From assembly GCF_045310525.1 (NCBI RefSeq), contig NZ_JBJHZY010000001.1, positions 558,001 through 622,000 on the forward strand: a stretch of 64,000 nucleotides of DNA, written 5' to 3'. The notes beneath the pieces are model-generated. The model ran no database searches. It was not told the origin of the DNA and was given only the letters and a program-made list of their open reading frames with translations. The translations under genes were made by a program, and so were the position numbers. Each line of letters opens with the position of its first letter. The first letter of the stretch is position 1. This stretch comes from Clostridium_AT radicumherbarum. GTDB taxonomy: Bacteria; Bacillota; Clostridia; Clostridiales; Clostridiaceae. Positions 34,211-43,214 of this stretch are shown in pieces.

Positions 34211-34300
34211 ATGGAAATGGTACTTGAATTTAAACTAGAGGAAATTTCAAATTTAGAATGTCCTCCTTGTTCTCCTTGTCCTCCTTCCTATTGTAGGTGA
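34211..34300 (+). CDS. possible small Cys/Pro-rich peptide (29 residues)
   Basis: ATG 34211 opens MEMVLEFKLEEISNLE and ends in ECPPCSPCPPSYCR before TGA. Four cysteines in 13 residues are unusual in this AT-rich region and suggest a metal-binding or modified peptide. The Shine-Dalgarno is poor (AAG directly before ATG; AAGATGG before the second Met), so translation is uncertain. A hairpin follows at 34305-34334. Confidence 0.35.
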   Translation: MEMVLEFKLEEISNLECPPCSPCPPSYCR

Positions 34301-34304
34301 TGAT

Positions 34305-34334
34305 AAGAGGATATGGTAAAAGCCATATTCTCTT
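34305..34334. terminator. hairpin between convergent units
   Basis: AAGAGGATATGG (34305-34316) pairs with CCATATTCTCTT (34323-34334), one wobble. T-runs are weak on both strands; it may terminate the glycosyltransferase gene. Confidence 0.5.
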
Positions 34335-34352
34335 ATTATTAAGCCTATTTTC

Positions 34353-36713
34353 TTATTTTATATTTTTTGAAAGACTTTCTGTATAAGCTTTTAAATCATA
34401 TAGTTGACGGTCAGAATCTCCACCTCCAAAGCCCATGGGATTTTCCTGTGAATTATTAGAGTTTGAAGTATTTGAAATATTATTACTGCTTGTATTATCA
34501 ATTTTTAAGTTACCATTTGTGCCGCTATATTCACTGGAAGCTACGACTGTTCCATTTTCTTTAACCCAAGCCATAATCTCACTGCTTGTACTTCCACCTC
34601 CATTACCGCCTTTATCTCCACCGGTCATAACATATCTCACTTCACCATTTTTTACAAGCTCTTTAAATTGATCTAAAGTTATGGATTTATCGTTTCCTAA
34701 AAAACCGCCAATTGCCATTACTGATTCGCCAGTATTTATTATAATATCTGCTGCATCATTAGCTGAACTTACTACCAGTAAATATTTTTGTGATGAAGTT
34801 TTATTTTTTAGGAGAAAATTAATTAATGCTGAGTTTCCGCTGCCTCCTATGGTAATTCCTATATTTCCAGCCATCATTCTACCTTCAGCTTGATTACTAG
34901 ACAATAACTCTAAACCAGCTGCAGGGAAGGAACCATTAAGACCGTAAAACATTGCTGCTGCAGAGCCTACTAAAGGAGTTACTAATAATCCGATTAATGC
35001 TATACTTACTGCAGTTTGCTTTAATTTTAGATTCTTATTTTGTTTTACATCATTAATATCATTTTCTGATGCAAAATCATTCTTTTCCATGAATTTAAGT
35101 ATTGAAAGGACAATAGATGCTCCAAAACATAAAACTATTAGCAATATCATCAATACCTTTATAATATTTGAGGCATTTGAAAAATAAGATAACATCAATA
35201 GTTGAACCACGCCATTAGCAATTAGTGATGCGGTTAAGAACCATGATTTCCAGCCTTTTTCCCTATATAGCTCCCACATTACAGTAATGCCAATACCAGT
35301 TAAAGCTGCCACAGGTGGAGCAAGCATAGTTAAGTAATAGGAATGGAAGGTACCTGTGTTAAAACTAAAATATAAAAATACAGGTAAAAACCACATGAAC
35401 CACAAAACTAAGGATTGTTTTCTTGAATTATCAAGTTTAAATTTAAGCTTTTCCTTAATAGCAGCAGCAATAAATCCAATAACCGCTAGTGGTATAAACC
35501 AAGCTATTTGATCAGACAATATATTCTTTGAAAATAGCCTTGTTATACTTGATGGAGTTTGACCACCAAAAGTGCCTTGTAATCCTGCTGAATTTCCTGT
35601 GCCGGGACCACCCATTTGACCACCGCCATTTGGGGGATTGACCGTCATACCGCCGCCATTAGAAGGAGGATTTCCCGGAAAACCTTGATTGTCTCCTCCA
35701 CTTTGGTTTTGTGATGCATTTGCAGTTGTATCTGTGGAACTATTTCCTGAGCTTGCTTGAGGCTGACTATTTTGATTCTGACTAGCACTTGCAGTGGCAT
35801 CTGTACTGCTATTATTTTTACCTTCAGATGTTTGCCCGTTGCCGCCTGGCAGTCCTTGTGGTGCTTGCCCATTCATGCTTGGTGCTCCCATAGGGCCGCC
35901 TCCATAGCTTGAATTACTGCTTAAACTAAGTCTTTCTAGTCCATTATGACCAACTATAAGTTCCATAACAGTATTATTTGTACTGCTGTCTACATAGGGC
36001 CTATTACTAGCTGGTACAGCATCTACAATTAGTGCCCAAGATAAGGAAACTACAAGAAGAACAACAGTACCTAAAGTTAGATGAAGAAGTCTTTTCTTAA
36101 AAGTAACTGCCGAGGTTAATAGGTATGTAATATAAATTGCAGGAATTATCATATATGCTTGAAGCATTTTAATATTAAAACCTATGCCTATTAGCACCAT
36201 ACTCAATATTAGATACTTAAATTTCCCTTTTTCGGCAGCAATTGAAAGAGTCCAGCAAGCCAGAAGTAATGCTAAGACTAGTACGTTATCTACTGTATTA
36301 TTTCTGCTTGCTGCAACAAATACTGGGGTAACAGCAAGACAAAGTGAGGAAATAAGCCCTGCTAAGGTTCCGAAGGACCTTTTAACAATAAAATATATTA
36401 CTATAACTGAGATTACTCCTGCTAGAGCTTGGGGTAAAATTATGCTCCAGCCGCTAAAACCAAATACTTTAGCGGAAATAGCCTGAAACCAATAGCCAAG
36501 AGGCGGCTTATCTATTGTTACAAAGCTAGAAGGGTCAAAGGCTACGAAAAAGAAATTCTTAAGGCTCATAGTCATGCTTTTTACTGCTGCTGCATAATAG
36601 GCATTGGCTGTGCCTTCTATGTTTAAATTTACAAAATTCAGCATTGCTGACAAGAGAGTAATTAAGCTTAATGCAATTGTTTCTTTTGTAAGTTTAATTT
36701 TTTTCAATATCAT
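34353..36713 (-). CDS. GT39-type membrane glycosyltransferase (ArnT/PMT superfamily)
   Basis: 786 residues. The N-terminal half has the first-loop acidic motif (TANAYYAAAVKSM, FDPSSFVTIDKPPLGYW) and about ten membrane segments, as in lipid-linked sugar transferases that modify envelope polymers on the outer face. Between helices, about residues 265-395 form a low-complexity Gly/Asn/Gln/Ser/Pro-rich stretch with two SSTDxTAxASQNQ repeats. The C-terminal outer domain contains AEGRMMAGNIGITIGGSGNSA and VMAIGGFLGNDKS. ATG 36713 lies 3 nt after AAAAGGAG; TTG 36707 is an alternative. Donor and acceptor are unknown. Confidence 0.85.
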   Translation of the reverse strand: MILKKIKLTKETIALSLITLLSAMLNFVNLNIEGTANAYYAAAVKSMTMSLKNFFFVAFDPSSFVTIDKPPLGYWFQAISAKVFGFSGWSIILPQALAGVISVIVIYFIVKRSFGTLAGLISSLCLAVTPVFVAASRNNTVDNVLVLALLLACWTLSIAAEKGKFKYLILSMVLIGIGFNIKMLQAYMIIPAIYITYLLTSAVTFKKRLLHLTLGTVVLLVVSLSWALIVDAVPASNRPYVDSSTNNTVMELIVGHNGLERLSLSSNSSYGGGPMGAPSMNGQAPQGLPGGNGQTSEGKNNSSTDATASASQNQNSQPQASSGNSSTDTTANASQNQSGGDNQGFPGNPPSNGGGMTVNPPNGGGQMGGPGTGNSAGLQGTFGGQTPSSITRLFSKNILSDQIAWFIPLAVIGFIAAAIKEKLKFKLDNSRKQSLVLWFMWFLPVFLYFSFNTGTFHSYYLTMLAPPVAALTGIGITVMWELYREKGWKSWFLTASLIANGVVQLLMLSYFSNASNIIKVLMILLIVLCFGASIVLSILKFMEKNDFASENDINDVKQNKNLKLKQTAVSIALIGLLVTPLVGSAAAMFYGLNGSFPAAGLELLSSNQAEGRMMAGNIGITIGGSGNSALINFLLKNKTSSQKYLLVVSSANDAADIIINTGESVMAIGGFLGNDKSITLDQFKELVKNGEVRYVMTGGDKGGNGGGSTSSEIMAWVKENGTVVASSEYSGTNGNLKIDNTSSNNISNTSNSNNSQENPMGFGGGDSDRQLYDLKAYTESLSKNIK

Positions 36714-36769
36714 TCACTCCTTTTAAGCTGTTTATGGAAAATAAACAGGCATTGTTTAATTTTCAAATT

Positions 36770-36818
36770 TTCCTTGATAATAAGTATAACTGCACAATGT
36801 TGTACTATTATCAAGGAA
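36770..36818. repeat. long palindrome upstream of glycosyltransferase gene
   Basis: TTCCTTGATAATA (36770-36782) pairs perfectly with 36806-36818, and the inner GTATAAC/GTTGTAC pair extends the stem to about 20 bp with one bulge. It sits 57 bp upstream of the gene start, so it may be an operator or a transcript hairpin. Confidence 0.6.
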
Positions 36819-36840
36819 TTTTGTGAACAATATGTGAAAA

Positions 36841-36886
36841 GGTGCTCCTACCTTACTAGTAATAAACCAGCAAAGTATGGAGCACC
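36841..36886 (-). terminator. terminator after the 3D-domain gene
   Basis: On the minus strand GGTGCTCC (36886-36879) pairs with GGAGCACC (36848-36841), with partial inner pairing, followed by TTTTCAC. Confidence 0.6.
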
Positions 36887-36901
36887 CGCATGATGTGAAA
36901 G

Positions 36902-38059
36902 TTACCACTGACCTGGATAGGCAACTATATATAGAGTCACACTTCTTTTACCCCAGGCATAGCAATCAGCTTCGGAGTTCATATATAAATCAATAATATT
37001 CCCTTTTATAGCACTTCCTGTATCAGAAGATATTGCATATCCGTAGCCAGGTATGTACACTTTTGCCCCTAAAGGCAAAACGGATGGATCAACAGCTATT
37101 GTACTTAAACCTGAGGGCTCTCTTACAGGCTTTAATCCTAAGGCTGTTATTGTGCCGCCTGTGTAAGCTGTAGCTACCATGGCAAAACTTGCCTTATAGC
37201 TATTATTGTCATTTATAACTGGTGAGGTGTTTATAGCTATTAACTCTGTTAATTTCTTATTTCCTAAGCTAATATAGCTTCTTGCTTTATTCTTAACAGA
37301 AGCAGTACTTATTTGAGAAATTAAACTATTTAAAGTTGATAGGGCATCTTGTACCTCCTGAATTGTAGAAGAATTTGAATCAATTGCTGCAACCGAATGA
37401 GCTATTAATTTTTCTTCATTTTCCTTAATTATTTCTATTGCTGAATTCTTTTCTTTATTAAATTGTACAATTAAGGCTTCAAGATTACTTTTGTCATTAT
37501 TTAATTTACTTAAATTTGACATATTAGAATCCTTTAATTTTTGTAAGTCCTGTTCTTTTATTTTTAAAGAATTAATGCTTTCATTTAAATAACTTTTCTT
37601 TATTTCTAAGTCATTAAATACTTTCGCGTCGTAAGACATTACACTCTCGATTGCATCATATTTATAAAGGAAATCTGTTATATTTTTGGAAGAAAGTAAA
37701 ACTGAAATAAAACTTTCGCTGTAACTATTTATATACAAAACTCTAAGCCTTTTATTAGCTATACCCTGGGCAAAACTTACTTGGTTTTCCAATTCCTCCA
37801 TATGTACTTTTTCTTTATCAATTTCTTTACTGTTTTTATCTATGTTAATATTGTTTTTATTTATATCAATTTTTATTTTAGCGATTTCAGTATTTAGTAA
37901 AGAGACTTGTTTATTAGTATTTATTATATTCTCATTCATTTGCTGAAACTTTATTTTACTATTTACAATAGCATCCTGTGGGTTATCAGCATGGGCTGTA
38001 TAGCTTGTACTAAAAATAAAAGCAATTATTAAAGATATTGATATAAACTTTTTTATCAA
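36902..38059 (-). CDS. secreted coiled-coil protein with C-terminal 3D domain
   Basis: 385 residues from TTG 38059, preceded by AGGAGGAG. The signal peptide ends at about residue 24 (TAHA). Residues 30-230 are a coiled coil like that of CwlO-type peptidoglycan hydrolase partners, and the C-terminal ~90 residues form the 3D domain: AVDPSVLPLGAKVYIPGYG, ISSDTGSAIKGNIIDLYM and ADCYAWGKRSVTLYIV, with three conserved Asp. This domain resembles lytic transglycosylase MltA and resuscitation-promoting proteins (Sps, YocH). It probably acts in cell wall turnover. Confidence 0.87.
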   Translation of the reverse strand: MIKKFISISLIIAFIFSTSYTAHADNPQDAIVNSKIKFQQMNENIINTNKQVSLLNTEIAKIKIDINKNNINIDKNSKEIDKEKVHMEELENQVSFAQGIANKRLRVLYINSYSESFISVLLSSKNITDFLYKYDAIESVMSYDAKVFNDLEIKKSYLNESINSLKIKEQDLQKLKDSNMSNLSKLNNDKSNLEALIVQFNKEKNSAIEIIKENEEKLIAHSVAAIDSNSSTIQEVQDALSTLNSLISQISTASVKNKARSYISLGNKKLTELIAINTSPVINDNNSYKASFAMVATAYTGGTITALGLKPVREPSGLSTIAVDPSVLPLGAKVYIPGYGYAISSDTGSAIKGNIIDLYMNSEADCYAWGKRSVTLYIVAYPGQW

Positions 38060-38313
38060 TTATACTCCTCCTTTGTTCCATATTACTTGGCGACATAAGG
38101 ATATTATATCATAGGTTACAAGGTTATAAAAATGTTAACTTGAAAACGGTTAAAAGAGTTATTAGATTTCAATAGCAATGTTTAGTTTTAATAGAAATAT
38201 TTTAAATAAAATTATACATTTGAAAATAAATAGGTAATTTGGTTAATAATTTATCAATCAAACCATATAATGTATTAGGAACATTTATATTAATAAATTA
38301 TTTGGGGGGACTT

Positions 38314-39087
38314 ATGTTAAAGAAAAAAGTAATTTCAATTATCTTAGGGTTATCATTGAGTATAGGAGTATTAACAGGATGCAGCACAACTCAACCAACT
38401 GTTCAGGATAAACCAGCACAAAATACAAGTGTAAAAGTTTATCAGGGTCTTGGGCAAATTCCAGCTTTCCGTGTTGGACCAGGAAAAGATAAAAAAGAAG
38501 TTCAGGTTTATAGTTTTACTTATTTGACTGCAAATGCTACATTTGACAAAGACGGGAAAATAATAAATATATATTTCGATTCTCTTGAAGTAAGCACACC
38601 TAATTATGATGGAGAAAGTATGCCTCATTTTTCTGGCTGGCCCGGAATACAAGGCTATAATATAACTGACCATAAAAGCGGCGAAGTAAGTGGTATTTCT
38701 AATAATACTAATGAATCAATTGCAGCCGAAGTTAATGGATGGAAAACAAAACGTGAACGTGGAGATCAATATGGCATGAACTATAATAATGATTGGCATA
38801 AACAGGCAGATTTTTATCAGAATTTCTTCAAAGGTAAAACTGTTAATGATATTGAACAATGGTTTTCGAAATATTGTTCTGATGTTAATGGCCGTCCATT
38901 AACTACTAAATCAACAAATGAGAAGGATAAAGAAAAGTTAGCTAAACTAACTGACAGCGAAAAGAAAGCACTTGCTGACGTAACCAGTGGTGCAACAATG
39001 AGCCTTAAGGATGCACACGGCGATTTCATAAGTGTTATTAAAAAAGCTTATGAAAATCGTGTAGAAGTCACAATTCCTTCAAATTAA
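38314..39087 (+). CDS. FMN-binding-domain lipoprotein
   Basis: 257 residues from ATG 38314 with GGGGGG upstream; the open frame from 38239 lacks a ribosome binding site. Lipobox LTGC puts the lipid anchor near residue 23. The domain contains TLSxx-type strands and ends with the covalent-flavin motif VTSGATMSLKDAH, in which an ApbE-type transferase would attach FMN to the Thr. It is one of three such proteins within 2.3 kb. A role in extracytoplasmic electron transfer, as for Listeria PplA, is inferred. A bidirectional terminator follows. Confidence 0.78.
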   Translation: MLKKKVISIILGLSLSIGVLTGCSTTQPTVQDKPAQNTSVKVYQGLGQIPAFRVGPGKDKKEVQVYSFTYLTANATFDKDGKIINIYFDSLEVSTPNYDGESMPHFSGWPGIQGYNITDHKSGEVSGISNNTNESIAAEVNGWKTKRERGDQYGMNYNNDWHKQADFYQNFFKGKTVNDIEQWFSKYCSDVNGRPLTTKSTNEKDKEKLAKLTDSEKKALADVTSGATMSLKDAHGDFISVIKKAYENRVEVTIPSN

Positions 39088-39101
39088 ATAATTTATAGTA
39101 A

Positions 39102-39131
39102 TTAAACCTCTGTAAAAATACAGAGGTTTAA
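39102..39131. terminator. bidirectional terminator
   Basis: TTAAACCTCTGTA pairs with TACAGAGGTTTAA (13 bp) with a short A-rich loop, between two convergent FMN-protein genes. Confidence 0.85.
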
Positions 39132-39143
39132 TTTTGTATATCC

Positions 39144-39614
39144 CTATTTTGCTGCAGGTATTTTTGCAGAAGTAGTTTTTCCTGTATTAGCCATACTTTC
39201 AAGTGCATATTTTACTAATGTCTTAAAGTTTGACGAGGAAGCAGTAGCCCCAGTTACTCCATCAATATTTGAGGTTTGTTTTGAAAGAAGCTGCTGTTTT
39301 AATTCCGAATAAGCCTTTTCTGGATAAGTTTTTGACTGCTCCTCCATTGATTTCTTGTAAGCCTCATCCTTTGATTTAAAAGTTCCATCATTTTTGAGTT
39401 CATCATACTTAACTTCAGTAATTTTACCACCGTTTATAGTTAACTCAAGCTGGCCCTTATAACCATGACTATCGAAATTATCATACTCGACTTTATAAAC
39501 CCCATCAACTAGCTTTCCGTTATTGCTAGTAGGACTGCTTGTATTGCAACCTGTTAATATTCCAGCAGCTAATGCTAATCCTAAAACAATTGACAAAACT
39601 TTATTTTTAAACAT
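39144..39614 (-). CDS. small FMN-binding-domain lipoprotein
   Basis: 156 residues with lipobox LTGC (Cys23). One FMN_bind domain: DGVYKVEYDNFDSHGYKGQL, LTINGGKITEVKYDE and the attachment motif DGVTGATASSSNF, with the Thr of GAT as probable FMN ester site. This single-domain layout matches membrane-tethered flavoproteins that carry electrons outside the membrane. AGGAGGG-like sequence precedes the ATG. It is convergent with the larger FMN lipoprotein gene. Confidence 0.82.
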   Translation of the reverse strand: MFKNKVLSIVLGLALAAGILTGCNTSSPTSNNGKLVDGVYKVEYDNFDSHGYKGQLELTINGGKITEVKYDELKNDGTFKSKDEAYKKSMEEQSKTYPEKAYSELKQQLLSKQTSNIDGVTGATASSSNFKTLVKYALESMANTGKTTSAKIPAAK

Positions 39615-39777
39615 ATAACCCTCCGAAAATTAATAACATAATAGTCATTATAATTATATTAAATAAGTTGACATTTTATGTGCCGCTTAAGTATCTGAGG
39701 GAAATGATGTAAATACCTTTAATATTGTATAAAAGTACTATTACAATAAAAAAATAATAATGAAAGGGGAGATTTTT

Positions 39778-39930
39778 ATGACTAAAAAGCTGACAGCAAT
39801 GCAGCTTAGAATGGCTGCTCTTGCTAATAATGATATGGAAGCCGGGGCTGAAATTTATAAGAATCCAGAAGTAACTGAGAAGATAAAAAGTAATATAAGC
39901 AAAAAACAAGTCTCAAAGTCTGCCGAATAA
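39778..39930 (+). CDS. small protein of unknown function (50 residues)
   Basis: ATG 39778 follows AAAGGGGAG. The sequence starts MTKKLTAMQLRMAALANNDM and ends in a lysine-rich tail. It looks like a short helical protein with an NxDMEAGAEIYKNPE turn. No family is recognised. A strong palindromic terminator lies 50 bp downstream, which supports a real transcript end. Confidence 0.6.
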   Translation: MTKKLTAMQLRMAALANNDMEAGAEIYKNPEVTEKIKSNISKKQVSKSAE

Positions 39931-39980
39931 AAGGTTACAAATTAAATTAGAGAAGCACATGTTATAAAGAGGACACAGCA

Positions 39981-40021
39981 AAATAAATAAAATATGCTCA
40001 TGAAGCATATTTTATTTATTT
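39981..40021. terminator. bidirectional terminator
   Basis: An 18-bp perfect inverted repeat (39981-39998 with 40004-40021, core AATATGCT/AGCATATT) with a 5-nt loop and T-rich ends on both strands. Confidence 0.9.
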
Positions 40022-40073
40022 TAGTAAACTTTTATTTTATTAAATTAGTTTGAGTCAGTCCATTTTATAAATC

Positions 40074-40559
40074 TTATTGAGCTTTTGATAATGCAGCGGA
40101 TACGGCAGCTTTCCAGCCATTTGAACTAGCTGTAGCGCCACTTATTACATTTACATCAGCAGATTGTTTAGCAATCATTGCATTTGCTAAATCCAGCCTA
40201 AATTGTTTTAGGTTTGGGTATCCATTTTTAGTTCCATCCCAGTCGTTATAATTTACTTCCTTCTGATTGTCATCCAATCTCTTTAGGTCAATATTAGAAA
40301 TTTTTCCGCCTTTAATAGTTACAACTGCTTCCTCATAGCCAGGCTTAGTACTCTTGTGTTTCTCGTCATAGGTTCCGTCTTTGTAGGTTATAGACTTTCC
40401 ATTACTTGCTGTGTTTCCTCCAGTAATAGCATTCTGTCCAGTAGTTGAAGGCGTTGGTGCATTACTTCCTGTTGCTGGAGGTGGGGTAGTCTTAGGGGTA
40501 CAGGCAGACATAGAAAGAATTAAACAAGCTGATAAAATACCATTTGCTATTTTTTTCAT
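40074..40559 (-). CDS. FMN-binding-domain lipoprotein
   Basis: 161 residues with lipobox MSAC (Cys20) and a Pro/Thr/Gly-rich linker (about 21-55). The FMN_bind domain has YKDGTYDEKHKSTKPGYEEA, VTIKGGKISNIDLKRLD and the attachment motif VISGATASSNGWKAAVSAAL. Similar in layout to the 39.1-39.6 kb protein but not a close copy. AAGGAGG lies before the ATG. It probably carries covalently bound FMN on the outer membrane surface; the ApbE transferase gene is not in this window. Confidence 0.83.
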   Translation of the reverse strand: MKKIANGILSACLILSMSACTPKTTPPPATGSNAPTPSTTGQNAITGGNTASNGKSITYKDGTYDEKHKSTKPGYEEAVVTIKGGKISNIDLKRLDDNQKEVNYNDWDGTKNGYPNLKQFRLDLANAMIAKQSADVNVISGATASSNGWKAAVSAALSKAQ

Positions 40560-40803
40560 TTCAATCCTCCTTGTATTACTTTAATTGTCTTACTATTTAA
40601 AAATTCAATATACAATATTATTGTCCAAAATTATTATAATTTTATACATTTATTTTATTTTTACTGCATTATTGAAGGAATATTCAGATAATTGTAGAAA
40701 TATATTACATATAGGTAAAGTTATATTCAATTTTCAAATTAACATGGTCTGCGTAAATACTTATAAAATTTACGTAAAAAATGAAGAGCAGGAGGGAAAT
40801 AAG

Positions 40804-40887
40804 ATGCCTGATAAAGGAAAAAGCAAAAGCGGTTCTACTAAAAAGGGAGACAAGAAAGGCGAAAAGAAGAAGGATAAGAAAAAATGA
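40804..40887 (+). CDS. 27-residue lysine-rich protein
   Basis: ATG 40804 follows GGAGGGAAATAAG. The product MPDKGKSKSGSTKKGDKKGE continues with a poly-Lys tail. The frame is open back to 40585, but that part lacks a start with a ribosome binding site. A 13-bp terminator hairpin with T-run follows directly, so this looks like a genuine tiny gene. Function unknown; a nucleic-acid-binding role is possible from charge only. Confidence 0.55.
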   Translation: MPDKGKSKSGSTKKGDKKGEKKKDKKK

Positions 40888-40890
40888 TGA

Positions 40891-40930
40891 AAAAATACAA
40901 CATGTAGCTTGACTATATGTTGTATTTTTT
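40891..40930 (+). terminator. rho-independent terminator
   Basis: AAAAATACAACAT pairs with ATGTTGTATTTTT (13 bp), ending in TTTTTT. Confidence 0.85.
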
Positions 40931-41038
40931 ATAAGGACTAAAATATATGAAATTATACAATTTAATATTGGTCTTTACCATTAAATAATATATAATAATA
41001 TTCATGTTAGTAAAAAGGTAAGTGGAGGGGCAAGCTTT

Positions 41039-42403
41039 ATGGATCGTACAAAACAATTAGGAGAAGAAAGTGTTGGAAAATTATTATGGAAATTTTCTTT
41101 ACCAGCTATTGTGGGGATGCTGGTTAATGGACTTTATAATATTATAGATAGAATATTTGTAGGTAAAGGTGTTAGTGAACTTGCTATTACTGCAATTACT
41201 ATTGCCTTTCCTATCATGAATATTATAATGGCTTTTGGTATGCTAATAGGAATTGGGGCTGCAGCCACCGTTTCTATAAAACTTGGACAGCAAAATAAGA
41301 AAGAGGCTGAACATATTTTAGGAAATGCCTTTACATTAATAATAATCTCATCACTATTAGTTTCTGTTCTCGGACTTATTTTCCTAGATCCTATTCTAAG
41401 GTTTCTAGGAGCCAGTGAAGAGGTTCTGCCTCTTGCAAAGGATTTTACTACTATTATTTTAATTGGAGTAGTTCTGCAAAATGTTGGCTTTGGCTTAAAT
41501 AATTTAATTCGTTCAGAAGGAAACCCTAAAATAGCAATGATTACAATGCTAATGGGCTCTATTTTAAATACAATTTTTAATCCATTATTCATATTCGTAT
41601 TGCATTTTGGAATAAAGGGTTCAGCAGCGGCAACTATTGTATCTCAATCAGTGTGTTCTATATGGGTGCTATCATATTTTCTTGGCAAAAAAAGCAGTTT
41701 AAAGCTTAAGAAGGAAAATATGAAGTTAAATTTGCATATAGTAGATCAAATTTTCTCCATTGGATTATCCCCATTTCTTATGCAGGTAGCTGCAAGTGTA
41801 ATTAACATAGTACTTAACAATGATCTTGCTGTTTTTGGAGGAGACAAGGCTATAGCTGCAATGGGAATAATAAACAGTGTTGCTATGCTTATACTTATGC
41901 CTATTTTCGGGATTAATCAGGGATCTCAGCCTATTATTGGATACAACCATGGTGCCAAGAATTTTGAAAGGGTTAGGAAGGCTCTTAAACTAGCTATATT
42001 AGCAGCTTCAGCTATATGTATTTTCGGATTTGCAGTGGTTCAACTGTTTCCAAAGGCAATTATTAATGCATTTAGTAATGCTGATGCTGAGTTAATAAAT
42101 ATAGGATCAAAAGGTATTAGGATTTTCTTAGCCATGCTGCCTATAATTGGTTTTCAAATTGTAAGCTCAAATTATTTTCAAGCAGTTGGAAAAGCAAAGA
42201 TTTCTATCTTCTTAAGTTTATCTAGGCAGGTAATAGTGTTACTGCCGCTGCTTTTAATACTACCGAAATTTTTAAATTTAACCGGGGTTTGGATGGCTGG
42301 CCCAAGCGCTGATTTCATTGCCTCTTTAGTAACTGCGTTATTCTTATTTAGAGAATTGAGGCATTTAGGAAGTGTAGCATCTAAGGCAGAAAGTGTCATT
42401 TAG
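41039..42403 (+). CDS. MATE-family efflux transporter
   Basis: 454 residues and twelve hydrophobic segments arranged in two six-helix halves. ESVGKLLWKFSLPAIVGMLV and RSEGNPKIAMITMLMGSILN begin conserved MATE blocks; the second half repeats the pattern with FGINQGSQPIIGYNHGAKNF. These proteins export cationic drugs or metabolites using Na+ or H+ gradients. ATG 41039 follows GGAGGGG. The gene is monocistronic, ending at a large hairpin shared with the convergent rhodanese gene. Confidence 0.92.
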   Translation: MDRTKQLGEESVGKLLWKFSLPAIVGMLVNGLYNIIDRIFVGKGVSELAITAITIAFPIMNIIMAFGMLIGIGAAATVSIKLGQQNKKEAEHILGNAFTLIIISSLLVSVLGLIFLDPILRFLGASEEVLPLAKDFTTIILIGVVLQNVGFGLNNLIRSEGNPKIAMITMLMGSILNTIFNPLFIFVLHFGIKGSAAATIVSQSVCSIWVLSYFLGKKSSLKLKKENMKLNLHIVDQIFSIGLSPFLMQVAASVINIVLNNDLAVFGGDKAIAAMGIINSVAMLILMPIFGINQGSQPIIGYNHGAKNFERVRKALKLAILAASAICIFGFAVVQLFPKAIINAFSNADAELINIGSKGIRIFLAMLPIIGFQIVSSNYFQAVGKAKISIFLSLSRQVIVLLPLLLILPKFLNLTGVWMAGPSADFIASLVTALFLFRELRHLGSVASKAESVI

Positions 42404-42438
42404 ATTGGGAGATTTTAATTAATAATTATGGTCCAAAA

Positions 42439-42520
42439 ATGCTGCAAATTTCATTTGCTACCCCTGTGTTAGAAAGCTAAAATAGTTAAACTTTTTAACA
42501 CAGGGGACATATGAAAATGC
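42439..42520. terminator. large bidirectional terminator hairpin
   Basis: CCCCTGTGTTA (42461-42471) pairs with TAACACAGGGG (42496-42506). Outside it, ATGCTGCA (about 42439) pairs with TGCAGCAT (about 42518), so the whole forms an imperfect ~30-bp stem between convergent genes. Confidence 0.75.
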
Positions 42521-42531
42521 AGCATACATTT

Positions 42532-42921
42532 TTACTTTAGCTTTCCAGTAAAACCAATTAGTCCATGGTTCATATGATAAATGGGAGCAAATTTATTTTT
42601 AAGTAAAATATTAACAGCCTTTGGACTTCTACCGCCAGAAGCGCAGTGTACCAAAATTGGCTTTCCACGAAACTTTTCAAGTTCACCTATTCTTGATGCA
42701 ATCTCAGAAACAGGCATAAGCTTGGACCCATTAATATGCCCAGAGTTATACTCACCTTTGCTTCTAACATCCAGAATAATAAGCTCTTTGTTTTCTTTAA
42801 TGAGATTTTCTGCATCTTTACCAGAAATATTTTTAACTTTTTTATTAAATTTAATAACTATTTTGGGATAAAGCATGTAAATTAGTAAGAGAACTGCTAA
42901 TACAGTTATTATGTTATTCAT
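42532..42921 (-). CDS. membrane-anchored rhodanese-like protein
   Basis: 129 residues. An N-terminal membrane segment (about 3-20) precedes a rhodanese domain with LIILDVRSKGEYNSGHINGS and the active loop VHCASGGRSPKA; Cys93 is the sulfur-accepting residue. The family moves sulfane sulfur, and some members handle selenium. The start follows AGGAGG. It neighbours the selenocysteine glutaredoxin and other thiol-redox genes, which suggests a role in sulfur or redox chemistry. Its physiological substrate is unknown. Confidence 0.87.
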   Translation of the reverse strand: MNNIITVLAVLLLIYMLYPKIVIKFNKKVKNISGKDAENLIKENKELIILDVRSKGEYNSGHINGSKLMPVSEIASRIGELEKFRGKPILVHCASGGRSPKAVNILLKNKFAPIYHMNHGLIGFTGKLK

Positions 42922-43214
42922 TTTACTTCCTCCTATTCCTTATTTTGAACACTACAATTATTACAAAAGGTATAGTCTTGATAACAATACTTAAGTATAT
43001 TAGTATATTATTATATATTAATATATTAGTCAATAGTTCTAAGAGAAAATATACTGTAAATTTATGCATTTATTAGTTAATGGTAAAGGTATAAACTAAT
43101 AAAAATAGAACAAAATAATAAAAATATTTGCAGAAGCTTTTGGAAAAAATAATAAAAGTTATATCAGTATAATTTTAGACCTTATATAAAATCTATTTAT
43201 GAGGAGGAGAATAT

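Noticed and set aside
40585..40803. 100-residue version of the Lys-rich small protein
   Set aside because: The N-terminal extension has no ribosome binding site and reads as AT-rich intergenic sequence; a strong site precedes ATG 40804.
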